Positions 1 to 5,455 of a stretch of DNA of 6,153 bases are shown here, in pieces. This DNA comes from a bacterium. GTDB taxonomy: Bacteria; Bacteroidota; Bacteroidia; B-17B0; Aurantibacillaceae. The DNA is taken from positions 1-6,153 of the forward strand of contig DAHXOV010000129.1 in NCBI GenBank assembly GCA_027364695.1, in the 5' to 3' direction. Within the stretch, counting starts at the first letter, position 1; each line of letters begins with the position of its first letter. A model generated the notes under the pieces. The model searched no databases, was not told the origin of the DNA, and saw only the letters and a program-made list of their open reading frames with translations. The position numbers and the translations under genes were made by a program.

Positions 1-666
1 TGTTTGTTCTGTTATACCGAGAGCAGCTCTGTGTCGGGTACCTGCATGAGCAGGCACGCTGATGGACTCGCTGATGGGCAAAATACATTTAGCAGAGGTA
101 ATAATATTGGTTTTAATAATCACAGCACCATCGTGAAGAGGAGCATTTTTGTAAAAAACACTTTCTATAATATAATCCTTTACAGGGGCGAGGACTGGTA
201 AGCCCGATTGTTCGTATAAAGTTAAATCATCTTTTTGAGCAAGGACAATAAGTGCGCCTGTTTTATTGCGAGCCATATTGTAACAGGCTTCTTGCAGAAT
301 ATTCAGCGGAACAGAAAAAGAATTATTATTTTTAAACGCTTCATTCAGTTTAAATATACTATAATGTTGTTTCCAAAAATTAGTAGAACCAATGAGTAAT
401 AAAAATTTTCTAATTTCCTGCTGAAAAATAATAATGATCGTGATAATACCAACATTGATAAATTTTCCAACAATAGAACTCAGTAATTTCAATTCAAAAG
501 CAGTTACTACTACCCATGCAACATAAATAAGTCCAAGCCCCCAGAATACTTTTATAGCAGAAGTTGCTTTGATTAAATGATACAAAACATACAAGAGAAT
601 AGCGACGAAAATAATATCTAGTAGGTCATTCCAGCCCAGATGGAGTATATGAGGATTTTCGTACAC
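1..666 (-). CDS. cdaA: Diadenylate cyclase CdaA (partial, C-terminus beyond window)
   Basis: Makes cyclic di-AMP from two ATP at the membrane; the messenger usually governs potassium and osmolyte transport and envelope homeostasis. The 222 visible residues start with three predicted membrane helices (about 14-33, 38-57 and 66-84), then a short linker and the DisA_N (DAC) catalytic domain from about 118. Both diagnostic motifs are present: DGA at 179-181 within NAPLHDGAVI, and RHR at 211-213 within GTRHRAALG. CdaA is usually about 260-280 residues, so roughly 40-55 are missing at the window edge. The only plausible initiator is GTG at 664-666, because no ATG occurs in frame before residue 131 and the TAA that ends ppx lies in the same frame just upstream. 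The 9-nt gap to ppx suggests translational coupling. Family assignment is near certain; the start codon is an inference. Confidence 0.95.
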   Translation of the reverse strand, partial: MYENPHILHLGWNDLLDIIFVAILLYVLYHLIKATSAIKVFWGLGLIYVAWVVVTAFELKLLSSIVGKFINVGIITIIIIFQQEIRKFLLLIGSTNFWKQHYSIFKLNEAFKNNNSFSVPLNILQEACYNMARNKTGALIVLAQKDDLTLYEQSGLPVLAPVKDYIIESVFYKNAPLHDGAVIIKTNIITSAKCILPISESISVPAHAGTRHRAALGITEQT

Positions 667-675
667 AATGATTTT

Positions 676-1593
676 TTATTTTTTACTTTTCAGGTCTTCA
701 TATAATTGATGAATGACACCGTCAGAAAGTCCTATTTGAGGGACATATATTTTTTCAATATCAGCAGTTTTCATAGTAGTGAGATATATTTTAGCAGCAG
801 GAACAATGACATCTGCCCGGTCGGGCTTTAGTCCTAATAGTTTTATTCTTTCTTCACAGGTATAAGATTGTAACATTTCATAAAGACCTTTCAGTTTATT
901 ATACCCTAATGATTTATTTTCTTTTTTCCCGCTCATTTTGTACAATTTATTGATATTTCCTCCTGAACCAATAGCATAAAGTGGATATATGCCCTGTGTG
1001 TTTTTTTTTATCCATTGTTTCATTTCGTCCCATACATTGCCTTCTACTTTATTGTACAGCAGTCTGAGTGCACCTATATTAAAGGATTTAGATGCCATCA
1101 TTTTGTGTTTGTTATAGACAGTAATTTCGGTGCTACCACCACCTACATCAATGTACATATACGCTTTGTCGGGGTCTAAAATTTCTTCAATATGATTAGC
1201 GAATATAAGATTGGCTTCGGTTTTCCCGTCTAAAATATCTATACGTACGTTGGTTTCTTTTTCAATGAGTTGAATCACTTCTTTTCCATTAGCAGCATCT
1301 CTCATCGCACTGGTAGCAACTGCTTTGTATGTGGCAACATTATGCACCTGTATAATATTAAAATAAGCGCTCATGGCTTGAATGAGCCCTTGTGTTTTTT
1401 GTTCAGAAATTTTTCCTGTCAAAAAAACATCTTCTCCTAAACGAATGGCGATGCGGATCAGCTCTTCTTTGTGAAAGAGAATAAAGTTTTTATCTTCAAA
1501 TACTCTTGATAGCAATAAGCGAATGGCATTGCTGCCTATATCTATAGCAGCGAGTAATATACCATGCTGTCTTTCAATGTGCGTGTTGCTCAT
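676..1593 (-). CDS. ppx: Exopolyphosphatase, Ppx/GppA family (short form)
   Basis: Predicted to remove terminal phosphates from polyphosphate; members may also hydrolyse pppGpp, which sequence cannot separate. The ASKHA (actin/Hsp70-like) fold signatures appear in order: first phosphate loop AAIDIGSNAIR at 15-25, ATSAMRDA at 93-100, LDGKTEA at 121-127 with the invariant Glu126 expected as catalytic base, second loop YIDVGGGSTEI at 147-157, YAIGSGGN at 206-213, and VIVPAAKI at 262-269. At 305 residues it holds only the two-lobed catalytic part and lacks the C-terminal HD-like domain of the roughly 510-residue E. coli enzyme; this short form is common in Bacteroidota. Its ATG overlaps the ppk1 TGA as ATGA, so the polyphosphate-making and -degrading enzymes are translationally coupled. 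Its TAA lies 9 nt before the cdaA start. Confidence 0.95.
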   Translation of the reverse strand: MSNTHIERQHGILLAAIDIGSNAIRLLLSRVFEDKNFILFHKEELIRIAIRLGEDVFLTGKISEQKTQGLIQAMSAYFNIIQVHNVATYKAVATSAMRDAANGKEVIQLIEKETNVRIDILDGKTEANLIFANHIEEILDPDKAYMYIDVGGGSTEITVYNKHKMMASKSFNIGALRLLYNKVEGNVWDEMKQWIKKNTQGIYPLYAIGSGGNINKLYKMSGKKENKSLGYNKLKGLYEMLQSYTCEERIKLLGLKPDRADVIVPAAKIYLTTMKTADIEKIYVPQIGLSDGVIHQLYEDLKSKK

Positions 1594-3686
1594 ATTGTAC
1601 TTAATTTAAGATCTTGGTGTAAAGCAAGTTGCTGAAGATATTCATAGGTCTTGTCTTGCAATCTAATGATGGGCTCATCTTTTTGTGCTTGTTTGTATTG
1701 GTTGGTTTGATGTCGGTCAATGATTCTAACTTTTTGGTTGCCTAATATTTGTATGTGTACAAGTTCTTTGATAATTTTTTTCAAATGCTCATCATAAACA
1801 GGAGTAGCCACTTCACTTCTATGATCTAAGTTTCTGGTCATCCAGTCAGCAGATGAGATAAAAATTTTTTCTTTCCCCATATTATGAAATATAAATATTC
1901 TTGCATGCTCCAAATACTTATCTACTATACTGTATGCTTTTATATTATCGCTGTACCCAGGGAGTTCTGTAACAAGAGAACAAGTACTGCGGATGATTAA
2001 ATTTATCTTTACACCAGACTGGGATGCTTTGTATAAATGATGGATCATTTCTTTATCTACAAGATTATTCAGTTTTAAAGTAATCTCTCCTTTTAATCCT
2101 TTTTTTACATTTTTAATTTCTTTATTGATTAAATTGATAAACTCTCTTCGCATTGTAAATGGGGATACCAGAAGATGTTTGTAATAGCCTATTTTTAGAT
2201 TATCTCTATAAAAATTGAAAACAGTATTTACATCATTACAAATACCCTTATGAGCGGTGATAAGAGATATGTCTGTATATACTCTTGCGGATTTTTCATT
2301 AAAATTTCCCGTACCTATATGTGCTATTCTAAAATGTTGGTTTTTATTTCTACCCTCTATCAGGAATAATTTAGAATGCACTTTTAATCCTCTTACGCCA
2401 TAGATAACTTCTGCTCCTTCTTCTTTTAGTTTTTCTGCCCAATAGATATTATGCCCTTCATCAAAGCGGGCTTGTAATTCTACAACAGCACTTACTTTTT
2501 TCCCATTTTTGATAGCATTGATCAAAGCATTGGCTATTCTTGATGACTCAGCTAACCGATACAGTGTAATTTTAATAGTATGAACGCTTGGATCTATAGA
2601 TGCCTCCTGCAATATCTTGATTAAATAATTGTAGGAATGATAGGGGAAATGAAAGAGCAAATCCTTCTTCAGTATTAAATCAAGCATCGGGGTTTTAAGG
2701 TCTTCTAATTCAGGGATATTAATAGGAGGAGGATTCTGGAAAGCAAGGGGATGCATGCCGAGTGTTGGAAAATTAATAAAGTCCTTGAAATTGTGATATC
2801 TCCCACCTGGGATAAAACTATCTTTTACATTGGACATACCTAATTTTTTCATGATGAATTGCAACATGTCGTTGGGCATTTCTTTATCATAAACGAATCT
2901 TACCGGCTTCCCTTTTTGTCTGTCTTTCAGTCCTTTGGTAACTTTTTCTAGAATGCTTTCGCTCAGGTCATTATCAATTTCTAATTCTGCATCCCGAGTG
3001 AGTTTGATATTGTATGCGCCTATGTATTCAAAGCCAAATACGGAAAAAATTTCATTTAAGTTGTAACGAATAATATCGTCTAATAAAATGATATACTTTT
3101 TATTTTCAACAGATGGCAGCATGACAAAACGACTCAGTACTTTGGTTGGAATTTCTATGAGCGCATATTTGATTTGTTTAGGGGATTGTTTGGTAACGAG
3201 TTTTATGTATAGGTATCCATATTTGTCTTTTAAGAAGGGGAAGGGTTTTTTATTATCAATGAGAATAGGGAATAGAGAGGGCATTACCTCGTTATGAAAG
3301 TATTGTGTAATGAACTCTTTGTGTGAGGGTAATATTCCTTTTTCATTGATGATATAAATGTTATTTTCTTTTAGTTCTTCTAAAATATTTAAGTATAGAT
3401 GATCGAATTTTTGCTGCTGAGACAATACTTTGTTTTGCAGTTGTTTTAACAATACTTCGGGGTCTTCACCATAAATATCAATAGCACGGTACCCTAGTTT
3501 TATCAGTCGTTTTACAGTGGCTACTCTGACACGATAAAACTCGTCTCTATTATTGCTGAATATGCCTAAAAATTTTAACCGTTCTAACAGAGGATTTCTT
3601 TTGTCTTCTGCTTCTTGAAGCACTCTCTCATTAAAAGAAAGCCAACTGATTTCTCTATTGATGTGAGGAATAAAAGTTTTTTTCAT
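1590..3686 (-). CDS. ppk1: Polyphosphate kinase 1
   Basis: Transfers the gamma-phosphate of ATP to inorganic polyphosphate, reversibly. Numbering from the chosen start (698 residues), the N domain opens with PHINREISWLSFNERVL and is followed by the head domain and the two phospholipase-D-like C domains. The autophosphorylated His is His437 in GLKVHSKLFLIEG and the second catalytic His is His594 in YLEHARIFIF; the E. coli equivalents are 435 and 592. Arg377 (TLYRLAESSRI) and Arg407 (ELQARFDEG) match the phosphate-binding arginines. GTGNFNEKSARVYTD and SSADWMTRNLDHRSE are also typical. Length fits the family. The frame stays open 28 codons further upstream to 3770, but that extension has no PPK character and overlaps the small gene at 3697-3810, so ATG at 3686 is chosen. 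It lies 10 nt after that gene and overlaps ppx by 4 nt. Confidence 0.97.
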   Translation of the reverse strand: MKKTFIPHINREISWLSFNERVLQEAEDKRNPLLERLKFLGIFSNNRDEFYRVRVATVKRLIKLGYRAIDIYGEDPEVLLKQLQNKVLSQQQKFDHLYLNILEELKENNIYIINEKGILPSHKEFITQYFHNEVMPSLFPILIDNKKPFPFLKDKYGYLYIKLVTKQSPKQIKYALIEIPTKVLSRFVMLPSVENKKYIILLDDIIRYNLNEIFSVFGFEYIGAYNIKLTRDAELEIDNDLSESILEKVTKGLKDRQKGKPVRFVYDKEMPNDMLQFIMKKLGMSNVKDSFIPGGRYHNFKDFINFPTLGMHPLAFQNPPPINIPELEDLKTPMLDLILKKDLLFHFPYHSYNYLIKILQEASIDPSVHTIKITLYRLAESSRIANALINAIKNGKKVSAVVELQARFDEGHNIYWAEKLKEEGAEVIYGVRGLKVHSKLFLIEGRNKNQHFRIAHIGTGNFNEKSARVYTDISLITAHKGICNDVNTVFNFYRDNLKIGYYKHLLVSPFTMRREFINLINKEIKNVKKGLKGEITLKLNNLVDKEMIHHLYKASQSGVKINLIIRSTCSLVTELPGYSDNIKAYSIVDKYLEHARIFIFHNMGKEKIFISSADWMTRNLDHRSEVATPVYDEHLKKIIKELVHIQILGNQKVRIIDRHQTNQYKQAQKDEPIIRLQDKTYEYLQQLALHQDLKLSTI

Positions 3687-3696
3687 AAAGCAGTAT

Positions 3697-3810
3697 TTAT
3701 TTGCAGCAGGAGTCGTTTTTTTTGCAGGTCTTTTTTCTTTTCCACCGGTAAATAAGATAAGCCAAAGCAAAGATAAATAGAATGCCTGTGATGAGTTTGT
3801 CTATTGTCAT
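3697..3810 (-). CDS. Small single-helix membrane protein with Lys/Cys-rich tail (FeoB-associated Cys-rich-like)
   Basis: A 37-codon gene starting at ATG 3808-3810 and ending in TAA 3697-3699. It reads as a short polar start (MTIDK), one hydrophobic segment at about residues 6-21 (LITGILFIFALAYLIY), a basic stretch RWKRKK, and a cytosolic-type tail TCKKNDSCCK with cysteines 29, 35 and 36. This layout of a lone N-terminal helix, positive collar and clustered cysteines resembles the tiny FeoB-associated Cys-rich membrane proteins of Bacteroidota and Firmicutes, whose role is unknown and may involve iron or another metal. No feo gene is visible here. It sits 13 nt after purK and 10 nt before ppk1, which supports a real cotranscribed gene. 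Confident as a coding gene; the family link is tentative, since the cysteine spacing (C-x5-C-C) is not diagnostic. Confidence 0.72.
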   Translation of the reverse strand: MTIDKLITGILFIFALAYLIYRWKRKKTCKKNDSCCK

Positions 3811-3823
3811 TTTCTTTATATTT

Positions 3824-4963
3824 TTATATTGCAGTAACTTTTGTGAGTTCTTTTATTTTCCGGGCTTTTGATAATGCAGCAGCAAGAGAATTGTCTGTAA
3901 TGGTAATGTGCCCCATTTTTCTGTATGGCTTTACTTGTTTTTTTCCATAAAGATGAGGATATACACCTGAATATTTCAAAGCTTTCTCCAATCCTATGTA
4001 ATGCGATGCTCCATCAAACCCCTCTGAACCAAGCAAATTAATCATTACAGCAGGACGAATGAGTGTAGTATCTCCTAATGGAAGATTAAGGATGGCTCGC
4101 CAATGTTGCTCAAATTGAGAAGTAACACATGCTTCAATGGTATGATGCCCTGAATTATGAACCCTTGGTGCCATCTCATTGACGAGCAATTTTCCATCTT
4201 TGGTGAGAAAAAATTCAATGGCTAATATTCCTGTTATTTTCAATTCTTCTGCAATTTTGCGGGCTATTTGATCACTTTGCTGAACAATATTCTTAGGCAC
4301 ATTAGAGGGGCATATCAGATAGTCCACCAAATGCGCATGTGGATTAAAAACGCTCTCCACTACGGGAAAGGCTTGTATTTCACCCGATTGATTCCTGGCT
4401 ACAATAACACTGAGTTCTTTATCTATATTCAGCATTCTTTCTAATACACTTGGCTCGTCAAAAGCAATATCAATATGAGATGCTTGTGCTAATTTTCTTA
4501 CTCCCTTTCCATCGTAGCCACCTCTTCTTATTTTCTGAAAAAATGGTAAATAGTCAATATATTTTTGTATTTGTAATTTATTTTCTACCAAAAAAAAATC
4601 GGCAGTAGGGATATTATTTTTTTGATAAAAAATTTTTTGCAAGCCTTTGTCTTGTATCATTTCAATAATTGCAGGTGATGGATATACCTCTTTCCCTTCC
4701 TGTTGAAGTTTTTTCAAAGCCTCTACATTGACATTTTCAATCTCAACTGTAAGAACGTCCATATTTTTTCCAAAATGATAAACTTCTTCAAAATTCCGAA
4801 AATCTCCTTTTACAAAGTTTGATGTTATACTCTTACACGGCGCATCTCCATCCGGATCCAACACATAGATATTCAAAGCAAAATCCATTCCTTTTTGAAG
4901 CAGCATTTTACCTAATTGTCCTCCTCCTAATATCCCTATTTTTTTATGATTGAACGCTGACAT
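3824..4963 (-). CDS. purK: 5-(carboxyamino)imidazole ribonucleotide synthase (PurK)
   Basis: ATP-dependent carboxylation of AIR by bicarbonate to N5-CAIR, a step of de novo purine synthesis in the cytosol; the product goes to the mutase PurE. The 379 residues match the usual length. Features in order: N-terminal Gly-rich loop GILGGGQLGKML at 10-21, LDPDGDAPC at 35-43, TVEIENVN at 72-79, the ATP-grasp loop KIRRGGYDGKGV at 144-155, KELSVIVAR at 182-190, the metal/ATP-binding block AIEFFLTKDGKLLVNEMAPR at 248-267 followed by VHNSGHHTIEA, and the C-terminal signature YGKKQVKPYRKMGHIT at 339-354. ATG at 4963 gives the normal N-terminus. It is the first gene of the five-gene operon with ppk1, ppx and cdaA. 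purE, often its neighbour, is not in the window. Confidence 0.97.
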   Translation of the reverse strand: MSAFNHKKIGILGGGQLGKMLLQKGMDFALNIYVLDPDGDAPCKSITSNFVKGDFRNFEEVYHFGKNMDVLTVEIENVNVEALKKLQQEGKEVYPSPAIIEMIQDKGLQKIFYQKNNIPTADFFLVENKLQIQKYIDYLPFFQKIRRGGYDGKGVRKLAQASHIDIAFDEPSVLERMLNIDKELSVIVARNQSGEIQAFPVVESVFNPHAHLVDYLICPSNVPKNIVQQSDQIARKIAEELKITGILAIEFFLTKDGKLLVNEMAPRVHNSGHHTIEACVTSQFEQHWRAILNLPLGDTTLIRPAVMINLLGSEGFDGASHYIGLEKALKYSGVYPHLYGKKQVKPYRKMGHITITDNSLAAALSKARKIKELTKVTAI

Positions 4964-5050
4964 TATATGCTTATTTTCAGGCAGAAAATTACATTATTTT
5001 ATAGAAAGAGTGAAATAATATCGGAATCTTACTAAAATTGTTTTAAAATA
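4964..5050. other. AT-rich intergenic DNA upstream of purK
   Basis: No coding potential is seen on either strand. Apart from the possible purK promoter it holds no clear operator, riboswitch fold or T-tailed hairpin. There is no purine-type aptamer that I can recognise, and no convincing terminator separating the upstream defence remnants from the purK operon. Confidence 0.4.
4984..5015 (-). promoter_or_regulatory. Possible Bacteroidota-type promoter for the purK operon
   Basis: On the minus strand TTTC (5015-5012) and TAATTTTC (4991-4984) are separated by 20 nt. This resembles the -33 TTTG and -7 TAnnTTTG elements used by the Bacteroidota housekeeping sigma factor, with one mismatch in each box. 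The predicted start of transcription leaves a very short leader before the purK ATG at 4963. The surrounding AT-richness makes chance matches likely, so support is modest; position right before an operon's first gene is the main argument. Confidence 0.3.
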
Positions 5051-5107
5051 TCACACAAGGTCTTTCTTTTTAGTGGCGAGGAGGAGTTGAGCAACGACGG
5101 TGATGAA
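5051..5107 (-). pseudogene. Possible remnant of an N6-adenine methylase/restriction protein (pre-tail segment)
   Basis: One minus-strand frame reads FITVVAQLLLATKKKDLV then TGA. From family knowledge, Eco57I/TaqI-like methylase-restriction proteins often carry a segment of the form PFI-x-LVDQILAAKK shortly before their C-terminal tail; the match here is about a dozen similar residues. The stretch is visibly richer in G+C than its surroundings, as is the matching tail scrap at 5332-5418. There is no start codon or family context upstream in frame, because a TAG lies a few codons before. In an intact gene this segment would precede the tail, but here it lies downstream of it, so either the locus was scrambled or two genes have decayed. 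A chance resemblance is possible over so few residues. Confidence 0.3.
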
Positions 5108-5123
5108 ATATATTCTCTACAAT

Positions 5124-5162
5124 TTATAAGCCTAACTTTCTCTTTAAATCTTTATGTCCTAT
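5124..5162 (-). pseudogene. Severed C-terminal tail of the antitoxin-like gene
   Basis: Directly after the TAG at 5163-5165 the same frame continues for 12 codons as IGHKDLKRKLGL and ends in TAA at 5124-5126. Many Phd/YefM-type antitoxins end in a helix finishing with a motif such as (E/K)xLKxxLGL, so this looks like the original C-terminus now cut off by an amber codon, for instance TGG, AAG or CAG changed to TAG. The frame continuity is directly seen; the inference of a lost tail rests on general family resemblance. Confidence 0.45.
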
Positions 5163-5330
5163 CTACTTTTTATTTTTTAATTTTGTTTCTATAGCAGAAT
5201 AGTAGTCTGTTCTATTCTCCTCAATCTCTTTCAGTTTCATATACTCCCTATAATCTAATATTACGGCTATAGGGTTATTTTTTTCTCTCATAATTTGTTT
5301 CGATGATTTTTCAGAATAGCTGATTTCCAT
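5163..5330 (-). CDS. Phd/YefM-like antitoxin, probably truncated at its C-terminus
   Basis: A 55-residue protein starting MEISYSEKSSKQIMREKNN. Its core, PIAVILDYREYMKLKEIEE at about 20-38, fits the Phd/YefM antitoxin pattern in which a beta strand (PxAVIL) leads into xxEYxxL and a Glu/Lys-rich helix that would bind a RelE/ParE- or Doc-type toxin. The sequence is shorter than the usual 70-90 residues. ATG at 5328-5330 is preferred over the in-frame ATG at 5366, because the 12 extra residues come from the out-of-frame methylase remnant and because the ATG lies one base after that remnant's TAA, preceded by GGAGG and AAAGAG. No toxin gene follows. It could be an orphan antitoxin or a pseudogene. 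Function is inferred from pattern only. Confidence 0.55.
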   Translation of the reverse strand: MEISYSEKSSKQIMREKNNPIAVILDYREYMKLKEIEENRTDYYSAIETKLKNKK

Positions 5331-5331
5331 A

Positions 5332-5418
5332 TTACTCTTTCCCCTCCACAATCTTAATCTCGTCATCAGTCAAGCCGTAGAGTTTATAAACCATCTCATC
5401 AATCTGCCTCTCCACCGC
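5332..5418 (-). pseudogene. C-terminal remnant of an Eco57I/TaqI-like N6-adenine methylase or restriction-modification protein
   Basis: A 28-codon open stretch contains ERQIDEMVYKLYGLTDDEI followed by KIVEGKE and TAA. This is the characteristic last segment of type IIG and related N6-adenine methylase/restriction proteins, usually of the form LExxIDELVYxLYGLTxEEIxxVE. The reading frame is closed by a TAA at 5419-5421 and nothing methylase-like precedes it; the SIR2-like gene ends at 5456 instead. The fragment is more G+C-rich than its neighbours. It is most simply read as the surviving tail of a deleted restriction-modification gene, whose intact form would have led straight into the antitoxin start one base later. 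Confidence 0.6.
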
Positions 5419-5455
5419 TTATGCAAAGCATATTGTAGGGCGGAAAGCATGATTT
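5419..5455. other. Junction between SIR2-like gene and methylase remnant
   Basis: This short stretch links two unrelated gene ends. On the minus strand it holds an imperfect direct repeat ATGCTTTCC / ATGCTTTGC (5450-5442 and 5431-5423), and a small hairpin TATGC-TTT-GCATA (5432-5420) loosely framed by CCGC and GCGG. It has no T-run, so it is a poor terminator. The abrupt start of methylase similarity at 5418 makes this the likely deletion or recombination breakpoint. Confidence 0.35.

Noticed and set aside
4..201. 65-codon plus-strand open frame
   Set aside because: It lies entirely antisense to the DisA_N catalytic domain of cdaA, whose motifs are unmistakable on the other strand; its own translation has no recognisable features.
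3088..3297. 69-codon plus-strand open frame
   Set aside because: It is antisense to the conserved head-domain region of ppk1 and shows no domain or neighbour support.
3687..3770. 28-residue N-terminal extension of ppk1 starting at an upstream ATG
   Set aside because: The extension has no PPK similarity, overlaps the small membrane-protein gene in another frame, and the family start lies just before PHINREISWLSFN, as the ATG at 3686 gives.
4986..5001. AT-rich inverted repeat AAAAT...ATTTT upstream of purK as an operator
   Set aside because: Arms of five A/T bases are expected by chance in this AT-rich stretch and match no operator I can name.
5331..5366. Upstream in-frame ATG adding 12 residues to the antitoxin
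   Set aside because: The added bases code, in a different frame, for the methylase tail; the ATG at 5328-5330 directly after that tail's stop is the natural start.
5415..5442. Hairpin TATGC-TTT-GCATA framed by CCGC/GCGG as a terminator
   Set aside because: The stem is only five pairs with an asymmetric bulge to the outer arms, and there is no T-run after it.
5423..5450. Direct repeat ATGCTTTCC / ATGCTTTGC as target-site duplication of a mobile element
   Set aside because: The copies are imperfect, only 10 nt of sequence separates them, and no transposase or terminal inverted repeats are present.
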